A DNA stretch of 64,000 nt from Iris pallida (taxonomy: Eukaryota > Streptophyta > Magnoliopsida > Asparagales > Iridaceae), in the NCBI GenBank assembly GCA_029216955.1, contig JANAVB010002199.1, positions 18,653,053-18,717,052 on the forward strand, read 5' to 3'. Positions 50,469 through 62,076 of the stretch are shown one piece after another. The notes under the pieces are model-generated. The model was not told the origin of the DNA. It did no database searches and saw only the letters and a list, made by a program, of their open reading frames with translations. The translations under genes and the position numbers were made by a program. The stretch's first letter is position 1. Each line of letters begins with the position of its first letter.

Positions 50469-51147
50469 ACCCCCCCCGGACTAAACCCTAACCCTAGCAC
50501 AACCCCATGACCACCCCAACCCCCCTTTCTTCCCCGACGACCTAAACCCTAACCCTAACTCCGGCGATCCCCTACGCCACCCCCACAGCGACGATCACCC
50601 TCATCCACCACCACCATTCAACGCGCCACACCAAGCCGAGTCCAGCGCCACCCGAGCGCCACCGCGACGTCGCCTCAGCCGCCGTCCAACACGCTCGAAA
50701 CCCCTCCGGAAGTCGGACACGTAAGTAACGGTTACGAAACTGTGTCGTGCGTGTCTCGGACTCACGCACGACGTTCGCCTGGACACGAGCATCCTAGGGG
50801 TAAGTCTGGACACGCGTTTTAGGACCCGTGCGTGTCGTGCTTAGCACGGACACGCGACTCTTGTGTCCTTAACTGTCAGGACACAGAGTTCATTTTTATC
50901 GGATTTAAAACATATTCAACTAAACCTAAATAAATTTAACCCGAATCATATCCCTAACACCCAGAGCGGGCTGACCCCCTGGCTAGCCTGACCAAACCCG
51001 AGAACCCGACCCTTTGGGCCGAGTTCAAAACCCCCCATATTCTGTTGTTTTGTTTTTTTTTGTTTTCTTTTTTTCTTTTATTTTATTATATATATATGTA
51101 TAAATGTATTTATATATATATATGTATTTTTTTGTATATATTATTAT

Positions 51148-51545
<398 letters not shown>

Positions 51546-54162
51546 TATATTTAATGTTTCTTATATATATGTATGTATATTTATTATATGTATATATATA
51601 TCCATTATGTATATATATAAATGTCTATATATTTATATATATAAATATTATAGTTATATATTTAAAAGATTCTACCTTGAACAAATTAGTGTTATGTAAA
51701 ATTTCACAAGGTTAATTTACCTATATATTTTGTGACTTGAGTATATTTTTTTCACCCCTTTAAAAAGAATACATATTATTACTATTTAAAATCCTGTATT
51801 TTATTACTGCAACCATTTGATGTCCAAGCCTAGCATGGATTTTTGGGCTCAAATATGTTTTCACACATTCAAGACCTGTACAAGTCATATTGGACTTGAT
51901 TCATGGCCTTGGGTCCTGTATTTGAACTCTGGTTCAAATTATGTACATGGACAAAATACGCAGATAATTAATTATTTAATTTCAGATTGTGTACCATGCT
52001 GTTTTTGAATTTCTAAAAATACTTTAATTGCTGTTAAAATTCTAGAAAAATAGTATTTAGATATTATATTAATTTAGCATAATTTTTACAGTACTTAATT
52101 TACAGTTTTGCCACTGTTTTGGCATATAAAACCAGAACTCACTTTCTGTGTACTTATCAAAACTGATTTTTATAAAATACATGTACTGGTTAATAAATTC
52201 CAAAAAATTATAATAAATTTCTATAATTAAAAAGGATCATTTTGGTACTTTATTTTATGTAAAATTGAGCTTTTTGTCTATCTCAAAAATTGTTGGAACA
52301 CAATGTACAGTTGATTTATTTATTGAATAGTTACGACTTTTTAATGTTTTATGTAAATTTGAGTTTTAGTCGTATTAAACCCCACCCCGCACTAGTGTAA
52401 AGGCCCTAGAAAGTTAGTTATAGTATTGAGTCACCCCACGTTGGTCTTCTATGCTAAAGTCATCATTTTGGCTAGGTACCTAGTCACAAGTCGTATTGCA
52501 CCACTTAGTGTCTTAGTGTTTAACTTAGTATAAAAAACTAAGTTATGTATTTATTTCTACAGTGACGAGTTACCAGGCATCTATAGCATTCTTATCGCTG
52601 CTTTGCTTTGCTAGAGGCAAGTACTTTCTACAAACTTTACATACTGTTACAACAATGAACTGCGAATCCAACCATGTTAAATGCTGATCCTTGGGGTAGC
52701 AAGTTAAATCTTCACATGTTGTATTACTTTCTTATCCCTACCATGTTTAGAACAGTTTTATATCTCTCACATGATTAGAATCTGGGTTATAGAAAAACTG
52801 ATAGTTGAGTACGTGATCATGCCCCCTCTACAGTACCGAGCAAAATTTTATTTTATATGTTACTGTGCCGTAGGCCTTTATCTCAAAGCTGTATTTGTGC
52901 GTATGTACATCTATCGCCTTTACACTTGTACGGAAGTACATTTCATTATGTGCCCCTGCACATTGTACACCTATTGACGATCACGTAACTACTACAGTTT
53001 TAAACATTACATATACATCTGTCTCTATGACATATGTGTCCTTACCATGATAGATTATGATATGCCATGATTCCAGTTTATCACCTTCCTGTTCATTTCA
53101 TGTTTCGTATATTTAGTTTGCTAGAATCAGTACTTGCTCCCGTCCTGACAGGATAACGTTGTAGGTATACTTACTGAGGAGGAGTTGCTCTGTGATTCGT
53201 ATTATGGAGTTACTGCCGAGGACCATGGGCTTTGCCTTACGAGGATGTACCTGCGGGAAACCTCGTCTAGTTGTCTTTTTGCTTTAGACTTTTGAGAGTA
53301 GTCATGTATTAGACTATGTATTTTGTAACTGGACCTGTATCCAGTTTTATATTTCAGACTTGTACTTAGACTTATTACTATATGAGACGACTTTTGTGTT
53401 TGGAGCATTTATGACTCTTATTTACTATTAGAACTGTTAGCACATTTAGTCTTATCTTGTTACTTCTAGAACAGCTTACTGCGCTATATCTCAAGCGTAG
53501 GCTGGATATGACTCGGCCCAGCCCAATAATTTGGGTAGCCGGTCGTGACAGCTAGCAAGGCTTCAAAAGAAAGGAGCGTCGCCTTCAGTTCCTTGGCACG
53601 CTATCCTGGTTTCGAGTACCTGTTGAGAGCGAGGGTCAGCACATTACACTTTGTGCTGGTGCATGGCAGTTTAAATCCCGTACTCTCATTTTTTGAAGAA
53701 GTTAAGTGAGCGTGCATGCAATTGATTAGTGAAGTTTCTAGCCATCATACTCAATTCAAACTTATATTTGTAGGCACAACCGTTATAACGACGATAGATC
53801 TTACCCCCGGCAGAGCGCGCCGTTGTAGCATAAACTTACCATGTTCTTCCCTGTCATGTTGATAATAATAAGACATAATAGAGTGCATTCGTGAAGGTCA
53901 CTGGCACGACAAGCCATCCTGGACATATAGCTTGGTAGACAGTGGTCCTTCAGCGCAGGTAGCGAGCCCCGTTGAAAGCTACTGCCTACCGTGGCATGCA
54001 TCCGGCATAGCTATCCGTGTTTCTTCCAAGGCCGGAACGGTCCCGTGGCCTCGGAATATCGTCCGAAGAAACAATCGCCCTTGTCGACAAGTTGTCCATG
54101 ACCGTGCTAAGTTAATTGTTATTTCAAGGCACATCTTATAGTATCGTTGCGACATTCGTTTA

Positions 54163-54926
54163 TGTAACACTTTTTTTTTCTCCACTAATTTTTTTTGACC
54201 TTTCGACTTTGCAGGCCCAATGTCCATCCCAACAATGAAAGAGTTTGATCACAAAGCGATGAGAAATTAGCTATGGGGAAGAAAGAGAACGATGAAAAGA
54301 TCTTAAATTATTTTCACATCACTAGGACATTTTGTTAGAATCGTAGTCTAGTAAAATTGTATGAAACATAATACAATATTCTGTAAGACATTTTGAAATT
54401 CATTAGTCTATGCAGATTTATCTATATCTACTTTGTGTGTACTTATGCTATTGGCATTTGTTTACTTTTTTTATATTATAATCACTTTTAGTTTTATAAA
54501 ATCTGAAGATGGTTAAAAATTATTTATCTATATATAAATTCATATTATGGGTATGGTATTTTAAAGAATCTGGACAATTGATAGGAACACATTTCTACCA
54601 TTCCAATATTGGAACACATTATATTCGTTCCAGTATTAATGCAAAACTTATTTGAATCGTTTCTTATTAGGAACATTTTTTTTGTGTTCCAAGACTGGCA
54701 TACATATAATGTGTTCCAAAAATTATCCATTGGAACCCTTTATTAGGAATGCTTTATAGGCGTTCCAACACTGGCACACATATAAAGCATTCCAAAATCG
54801 TCATTTGGAACACTTTTATTCCGTTCCAAGAATTTGGCAGCCCAAAAATAGGCACGGAATAAAGGTGTTCCAAAAAATATTTGGAACATAATTTTTCTGT
54901 TCCAAAAGGACCATTTTGGTGTAGTG
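54163..54926. mobile_element. CACTA transposon end fragment
   Basis: The right end, read outward-in, is CACTACACCAAAATGG, the En/Spm (CACTA) terminal repeat. The interior has many short TTGGAACAC/GTGTTCCAA words in both orientations (about 54590-54905), the typical subterminal repeats. The left edge at 54163 lacks a CACTA end, so the element is truncated at the same point as the chromovirus LTR. Confidence 0.8.
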
Positions 54927-55057
54927 TGACTCGGCCCGGCCCAACAATTTGGGTAGCGGGTCGTGACATGTTTTTAGTGGTGGCCCATGCAGGTCGAGAC
55001 TAAATTATTTGGTTAAGTTATTGTACCAAGCATGCCTGCAATTAGGAACTTAAGGTA
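54927..55057 (+). mobile_element. 5' remnant of a non-coding element of family E
   Basis: The last ~40 bp of an LTR like solo LTR E (ends GGTCGTGACA at 54968) are followed by the tRNA-Ile-type primer-binding site (54978-54995) and ~60 bp of leader. The leader matches the start of element C's internal region (shared TTTGGTTA, GTACCAAGCA.GCCTGC, TAGGA). It is cut at 55058 by element F, and the rest of it is not in the window. Confidence 0.8.
54978..54995 (+). other. Primer-binding site, tRNA-Ile(AAU) type, family E remnant
   Basis: TGGTGGCCCATGCAGGTC starts 9 nt after the LTR end. Confidence 0.75.
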
Positions 55058-57534
55058 TGTAATGCCTGTTGTCCGTATTACATATTTTTGGAATACGTAT
55101 ACGTATTTTATTCTGTATTGCATGATTCCTTGCTTAGCTTGCATCTTGGCTTGGTTATTCCTGGGGTTGGTTCGGCTTGGCTCGGTTTTCTTTGGTTTAT
55201 CACGGACCAAGGGTGAACCCCCTACCTACCACCACCATTAGTATTTATTACCTATTCTTCTTTCTCTCTCTTCATTACTCTTCTTCTTCTTCCATTTACT
55301 TCTTCACCTACCAGAGAGAGAGAGAGAGAGAGAGAGATTTAGGCAAGTGCAACTTACTTCATGGAGGAACTCCAATTTTATTGCTTCATTCTCTTTCTTA
55401 CAATATTTTAACTTACTTTAGTACTTGGCATTTCCTCTTTCATGGCTAGATTTTTGTAGATCTAAGTTTACTTTATTTTTGGAAATATTGGGTTTTGATC
55501 TACTAAATCTTGTTATTTTCGAGTTTTGAGGGTTCCATGTTGTAGAGAATTTTGTTCTACCCCATTTTGACCTATGGAAGTTCGGATTTGGGCTCCGAAT
55601 GATGGAGTTATGGAGCATGAGAAATTGGCTCTCATGGTGTTCTTCTTCTCGGAAATTTGGAGAAGATGAACTGTGCTTGACTTGACCGCATGAATATTTC
55701 ATGCGGCAAGTATTCTATTCAGCCGCATGGCTGGAAGTACTTGGCCGCATGAGGGCCGAACTTATCTAGCCGCATAACTCGCTCAATCCCCAGCCGCATA
55801 TACTCTGCACTCCTTCAGCCGCATGAGACGTTACCCGTTTAGCCGCATGCGCCCTCCCTGGCCGCATGAGGACCCTGGTCATTCCAGTCGCATGAATGCT
55901 CTGACTTAGTCTCATGCGCCATCTCTTTCCGCTGGCCGCATGGGACTTTACTGGACCCAGCCGCATGAGAACTTCTTCCCGAGCCGCATGAACTTGGTCC
56001 ACTCTTAGCTGCATAAGCGCACAGTTCCTGCCGCATGGATTGTTGCCCCAGCCGCATTGGCTTCCCTCTTTCTTAGCCGTATATGCTGTTCCCCCTTCCT
56101 GCCGCATGAGCTTGCCTTTCTCTCCACCGCATGGACCCAATTTATTTCAGCCGCATGCGCCTGATCCTATTCAGCCGCATGGGCTGCTCTCCTCCCAGCC
56201 GCATGAGATTATTCCTGAACCGCATGACTCCCCTATAGCTCAGAACTGTGCTTGTACAAATAATCCAGTCCTGTCTTGCAACATGTCTAGGAGGGGACTC
56301 CTGAGTACCACGGTCAGGAGTACCCATTGAAATGGACTAAGGCTAATAACTAAATTAATACACTAGTCAGAAAGAGATCTCCCAGCTACAGGCAATCCCG
56401 TTACCTGGGCACGCCTTGGGATCTGTAGCCTGCCGTCGAGTAGGGCACATTTCCAGCACACTGTCATGTGTTGCACCCTTCAAGCTACCTAAGGGTACAT
56501 GCGTTTTCTGGACGATGTACCCACCTGAATTCAACCCTAATCTTTCAACCCGGTTAACCTGGATGGTCTGCAGGGCTTGTGGCTGTGGATGATTCTCACT
56601 GCATCTTGCTAGTAACTAGGCCTGTGATAACCCTAGTTAGTTAAAGTATCAAGCCGTAATTCTTGCTTGGCCATGAAATGATTGGGTGGAGTCTAGTCTT
56701 GTCCTGATTCTGTTCCAGATTACTGCATGACCAGAATGCCTGTATTTATTTTATCGATAAATGGTGAGAATTCCAAGTTCTGCTCAGACGAAGGGTTACA
56801 ACCCCGGTCCTTGTTTGGTTTACGGGTTGTAACCTGGTTATCTGAATAGTTCCATGGTTATCTCATCGTATATCACCTGTTATGCTTTTCCTAAATTCCT
56901 GTCTTTATTATTAACCTATTACTATTGTGCTAATTGCTGGTTTTAGTTCCTAAGTGAAGCTTCCTTTGTGGCACTTGCTCTTTCTGGGATCTGACCCAGC
57001 TGGTTTTGTATGGCCAGATTTCGGAGCAGCTCCGGAGGATCTACCGCTCTTCCAGCCCGATGGTGAACACCAGACGTAACCATGGCAACGAGTGGATTAT
57101 TTTGGCTCTCCCACTCTATTGTAAAAATATTCTTTTGAGGCGTTTAGCCGACGAGCACCTGTTAGCTCGATTACATTACTTACTGTCTGCCTACGGGCTG
57201 TAACATGATTAACAGATCCTAGGGTTGATCATGTATGACTAAAACTCTTGCTAGTCCTAACATTTTGTAACGACTAGCTTCATGATCAACTGAATATATA
57301 ATGTTTGGGATGCCTTACTATTGTATATTTGATGATCATACATCTTGTGACCTTATTTACTTGCTTGTGATTGAGACACTAGGCTTGTTCATGACCATAG
57401 GAGACTGTTGGCTTGTAGTAAACCCTCATGTATCTAGACAGCCGTGACCGTATAGCGAGGTGGGTTGCACTTCAATATACGTAGCTGGCTATGTCTGCCC
57501 CCGCTCTCCAGTATTCTGGTTCTGGGGCGTGACA
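55058..57534 (+). repeat. 5' LTR of element F
   Basis: The LTR begins TGTAATGCCTG (start placed by alignment with element D's LTR) and ends CTGGTTCTGGGGCGTGACA. It contains a (GA)n tract (about 55314-55336) and the GCCGCATG array. Segments 55340-55580 and 57450-57534 are clearly homologous to element D's LTR, while the array region is not. Confidence 0.8.
55683..56230 (+). repeat. Interspersed GCCGCATG word array, ~24 copies
   Basis: The words GCCGCATGAG, GCCGCATGG, GCCGCATGC and close variants recur about every 20-27 bp, for example near 55718, 55742, 55818, 55840, 55935, 55959, 55981, 56100, 56149, 56174 and 56198. One early copy (about 55697) is inverted. The 12-18 bp between copies differ from unit to unit. 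It occupies the same relative place in the LTR as the minisatellite of element D. Confidence 0.9.
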
Positions 57535-57543
57535 TGGTTTAAG

Positions 57544-57561
57544 TGGTGGCCCATGCAGGTC
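57544..57561 (+). other. Primer-binding site, tRNA-Ile(AAU) type, element F
   Basis: TGGTGGCCCATGCAGGTC starts 9 nt after the LTR end at 57534. Confidence 0.75.
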
Positions 57562-57720
57562 TTGTGAATCAAGATATGTGAGGGTTTACCGAATAGATGT
57601 CTCAATCAGAATTCGCCTTTGATCTCTGCTCGTATCTTCTGAATCCCTGAATTCTTGTTCTGATCATATGCTTGTATCATTGATCTGTCCTGGTCCTTCC
57701 TTATTGTTTCCCATGTCGTC

Positions 57721-59799
57721 TTCTTCAGCGGCATTGCTCCTGGACCTGCCGGTCAGCAAGGCGGAGCACTTCCCGCGGATCAGCAGCAACCCGGAGATCA
57801 ATCCCAGCATTCGGGAGTAGCCTCCAGAGTCGTGCCTTCTGGCGGAGAGCCACCAGTCCAGCCAGTTCAGCCTGCCGAGCCTGATGATGGCACTTTGGTA
57901 GGACTCGTCAGGACCTTGATAGCTTTCCAAGATCGTCGAAGAGATGCCTTGCACCAGGCAGTGACGGATGCTTTGACCAGAGGGGGTCATCAGGGTAACA
58001 GCGCGGCCAACAGCTTCAAGCGCTTGAACCCTCCCTTCTTCGACGGTAGTGAAGATGCTATCGCCGCAGATGCTTGGCTTCAGGACACAGAGGTGATTCT
58101 AGAAGCAGCTAGGACCCCAGAGAACGAGAAGGTAGCCGTGGTGCGCCTGCAGTTGCTAGATCTTGCCCGCAGCTGGTGGGCAGCTCAGGCCGTTAGATTA
58201 GTAGCACCCATTTCTTGGGCGGTGTTCAGAGAGAGATTCCAGACCAAGTATTTTGATGCTGTAGCTCGGTATGATCTACAGACGAGGTTCACCAATCTGA
58301 AGCAGATGGGCAGGACAGTCGATGGATATGCGGCCGAGTTCTCGAGACTCAGTCGGTTTGCTCCCACCTTGGTGGCAACCGAGTATGATAGAGCCCAGCG
58401 ATTTCAGCAGGGACTTCACCTGGAGATTTTGTTGGCAGTCGAGCAGTTTGAGCATCAGACTTTTGATGCAGTCTTGAGAGCAGCTAGGAGGCATGAGTAT
58501 ACCTCCCAGAGGATTGTGGATAGGGCCGGAGGTCGGAAGAGATCCCACGGTCAGATGAATCAGTCTTCAGCCCCAGCCCCGGCAGCCAGGGCTTTGACTA
58601 TTGGAGCTCCGAGGTGAGCGGCCTCAGTGATGTCGGTTCAGCATTCAGCCCCGACGTACCCGCAGCAGCAGAAGCAGAAGCAGTCTTCCGCAGTGGGATG
58701 TTCTCATTGCGGAAAGCCAGGCCATGTAGTGGCAGATTGTCGCAGGGCACAGGGATTGTGTCTGGCTTGTGGAGCAGCAGACCATAGGGTTGGATCCTGC
58801 CCGAATAGGGGTGGTTCATCATCGTCCAACCTTTCTAGCTCTTCGGTGAGAGGACCAGCTCCGGTCCAGCAGCAGCAGCAGTATCTATTGCCGAGGCCCT
58901 TGCCGCCTCAGTCCCAGGTATTCCAGCAGCAGAACCCCCAGCAGCATGTTCAAGCCCAGGCCCAGAGTCAGAATAGGCAGCGAGGATTTCAGCAGAGGGG
59001 ACCAGCACCCCGAGGGCATGGTCAGGCTATGGTGATGACCGCAGAGGAAGGATTGGCACCCGGAGAGGTAGTGGCAGGTACTATTCTCGTCAACTCCTTT
59101 CCAGCTTTAGCTTTATTTGATTCTGGTGCATCGTATTCTTTTATGTCTGCACGATTCGCGACACGGGTAGGATTGGAGCCCGAGTCATTATCAGTAAGGC
59201 TCAATATACTTACTGGTAACGGACTTGTGGGAGTCGATAGGGTGTTTTCCTCGTGTCGGATCGTAGTTAGCGGTAAGAAATTTCCTGCTAGATTGATAGA
59301 GTTCCCGATGGCCGATTATGATGTGGTCTTAGGGATGGATTGGTTGAGGAACCAGTATGCTAGAATAGACTGCCATATTGGTAGGGTTGTTTTTAGCATT
59401 CCAGGAGAGCCAGAGTTTTTATTTTCCAGAGGCGCAGTTGAGCCTTCTCCCCCAGTGTTGCGGATGGCAGTAGCAGCAGTACAGTTGCCTCGGATAGTTG
59501 AAGAGTTTCCAGATGTTTTCCCAGAAGAGCTTTCAGGTATGCCACCGGAGCGAGAGATCGAGTTCACTATAGACTTGATTCCCGGGACAGCCCCAGTGTC
59601 AGAAAGAGTCTACAGGACGACGCCTTCAGAATTGGAGATATTGTACAAGATGATTGAAGAACTTCGAGCCAAGGGATTCATTCGTGCTAGTGGATCGCCT
59701 TGGGGAGCCCCGATGCTTCTTGTGAAAAAGAAGGATGGTACGTCCAGGTTATGTGTTGATTATCGTACCTTGAACTCAGTGACAATCAAGAACAGATAA
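57721..59799 (+). pseudogene. Element F gag, protease and start of reverse transcriptase
   Basis: The gag core (DAWLQDTEVILEAARTP, LLDLARSWWAAQ, RFQTKYFDAVARYDLQ) ends at a TGA (58615-58617), then continues in the same frame. Two intact CCHC knuckles ([14 protein letters not shown] and [14 protein letters not shown]) and a protease with [12 protein letters not shown] follow. The reverse transcriptase start ([18 protein letters not shown]) runs to a TAA at 59797-59799. Protease catalytic Asp and both knuckles are kept, unlike elements B and D. No ATG opens the frame; a pyrimidine tract ending TTCTTCAG sits just before 57731. Confidence 0.87.
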
Positions 59800-61165
59800 C
59801 CTCTCCCGAGGATAGATGACTTGCTTGATCAACTCAAAGGGGCAGCAGTATTCTCGAAGATCGACTTGCGCTCAGGATATCATCATATCAGGGTCAGAGA
59901 GCAGGACATTCCGAAGACAACTTTTAGATCGAGATATGGGCATTAGGAGTTCCTAGTGATGCCATTTGGAGCGACCAATGCGCCGGCGGTATTCATGGAT
60001 CTCATGAATCATATTTTCATGCCTTATTTGGATCAGTTCATGATTGTGTTTTTGGATGACATCCTGGTCTATAGCAGGAGTGAGGCGGAGCATGAGCAGC
60101 ATCTCCGTGTGGTTCTTCAGATTCTCAGAGAGCACCAGTTGTATGCCAAGTTCAGTAAGTACGAGTTCTGGCTCGATCGTATTTCGTACTTGGGTCACAT
60201 CATCACCAGAGGAGGAGTAGAAGTGGATCCCCAGAAGATTGTGGCCATTGAGTCATGGCCGATGTCCAGCACAGTTGTAGAAGTTCGCAGTTTTCTTGGA
60301 TTGGTCGGCTACTACCGACGGTTTGTTTCAGATTTTGCTCGGATTTTAGCGCCATTGACCCAATTGACCCGCAAGGAGGTGCAGTTTGCTTGGACAGCAG
60401 AGTGTCAGGATTCATTCGAGAAGTTGAAGCGAGACTTGATGACGGCTCCCATTCTCGCGCTTCCAGATGGAACCGGAGGATTCTCAGTATATTGTGATAC
60501 TTCAGGCAGAGGCCTAGGATGTGTTCTAATGCAGCATGGGAAGGTAATAGCTTATGCTTCACGGCAACTTCGTAATCATGAGAGGAATTATCCAACCCAT
60601 GACTTGGAGCTGGCAGCAGTAGTGTTTGCACTTAAGTTGTGGAGGTACTACTTGTACGGAGATAGGGTGGAGATTTTCACCGACCACAAGAGCCTGAAGT
60701 ATGTTTTCACCCAGAAGGATCTTAACATGCGTCAGAGAAGGTGGCTGGAGCTTCTTGTGGATTATGATGTCAACTTGCAGTATCATCCCGGGAAGGCCAA
60801 CGTCGTTGCAGATACATTGAGTAGGAGAGCCGGAGCTTATTTCCTAACGACACAACCAGAGTTGTTAGCAGATCTTCAGAAAATGGTTATTGAAGTTGTT
60901 CTCCCTTCCAGTGTAGCATTAATGGCCAGCATGCAAGTTCAGTCCACTATAGTCGAGAGGATCCGGATGGCGCAGTCATCAGATTCCAAGCTTCAGCGAC
61001 TCAGAGCAGAGTGTGAGGCGGGACGAAGACCGGAGTTATGCATTCATGAAGACGGTACACTTAGGCATGGTAAGCGTCTTTGTATACCCAGTGGAGATAT
61101 CAGACAGGAAATCATGGCAGAGGTTCACAGTTCACAGTATTCCATTCATCCTGGTGGTACGAAGA
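59800..61165 (+). pseudogene. Element F pol: reverse transcriptase, RNase H, start of integrase
   Basis: In the same frame as the part before: [15 protein letters not shown], a TAG at 59944-59946 in place of a Tyr codon, [18 protein letters not shown], the active site [10 protein letters not shown] (both Asp present), RNase H ([27 protein letters not shown]) and the first His motif of the integrase zinc region. It ends at the hAT-like insertion at 61166 and resumes at 61934. Confidence 0.88.
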
Positions 61166-61933
61166 TAGGGGTGGTGATGGGTAGGGTAGGGTAGGGTAAG
61201 GGCAGGAAGAGGGCAGGGTAGGGTATTGACATTTTTTTGATACCCTAGGGAAGTCATGAGGGTAGGGTAGGGTAGCTCTCTTCCAAAAAACCAAAACCCA
61301 TTACCCGTCCTTGCCCTTTACCCTCACAGGGTAGCTGAGGGTCAGGGTAGGGTGGGTAAGGGTATTACCCTTGCCATTTCAATTTTTTTAACTTTGAAAA
61401 TCATTTTTTTTTGCTAGTAAACACCTTGATACTTAAGATTTTTACAACATTCAAAAATCGTAACAACTTAATAAGAAATAACATGAGGAATATTTTTTTA
61501 CTAAAGGCGCTGAACCCAGTTATATAGTGGAACCTGAGCTTTCTACATACCCAAGGAGGGGGCTAGACCTGACTCCTTAGGATCAAGCACCATATAGTTC
61601 TCCTAATCCTAAGTACTAACTAATTACAAAAAAATACAAGTATGTAGTAGTAATACTATGGCAGTGGGAGTGTGGGTAATCAGGTTTGGGAGAAGGGTAG
61701 GGTCGAGGGTTTTAGAGGGTTAAGGGTAGTAGGTAGGGTAATGATTCAGGGTAGGGTAGGGCGGGTACCCGGGTAATTGCACTAGGGTAACAAGATAAAA
61801 CCCTTGCCCTACCCTAATTCCAAGAGGGTAAGGATAGGGCTTACCCTCCTAGGGTAGAGGTTACTCGTGGGCACCTGAGGGTGCAGGGTACCCGGCTCGG
61901 GTAGAGGGCACCAGGGCAAAATCGCCAGCCCTA
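61166..61933. mobile_element. hAT-like nonautonomous element rich in AGGGT repeats
   Basis: The ends TAGGGGTGGTGAT and (inverted) TAGGGCTGGCGAT form 13-bp terminal repeats with two mismatches, and an 8-bp duplication TACGAAGA lies at 61158-61165 and 61934-61941. The interior is dominated by GGGTA/TACCC pentamer runs at both ends around an AT-rich centre, so the ends can pair. No transposase is seen. Confidence 0.85.
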
Positions 61934-61941
61934 TACGAAGA

Positions 61942-62076
61942 TGTACCGTGATATTCGTCAGTACTTTTGGTAGAATGGCATGAAGAGGGAGATAGCCCGG
62001 TATGTCTCTCGTTGTTTAGTCTGCCAACAAGTTAAGGCTGAACATCAGAGGCCCGCTGGACTTTTTCTGCCCTTGC
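61942..62076 (+). pseudogene. Element F integrase zinc region, continued
   Basis: Continues the pol frame after the hAT-like element: a TAG at 61971-61973 in place of a Trp codon, then [14 protein letters not shown] and [16 protein letters not shown]. It is cut at 62077 by the next LTR. Confidence 0.82.

Larger units (their letters stand above)
55058..62076 (+). mobile_element. Ty3/gypsy retrotransposon, element F, 5' part, degenerate
   Basis: The LTR (55058-57534), primer-binding site, gag, protease, reverse transcriptase, RNase H and the start of integrase are present. The element is then cut by an LTR of a related family at 62077, and its 3' half is outside the window. Its LTR and proteins are close relatives of element D. 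It carries at least four in-frame stops and a hAT-like insertion. Confidence 0.88.

Noticed and set aside
55683..56230. CRISPR-like repeat/spacer look of the GCCGCATG array
   Set aside because: The repeats are only 8-10 bp, the spacing is irregular, and it lies in a plant LTR. There is no cas gene and no reason for CRISPR in a nuclear genome.
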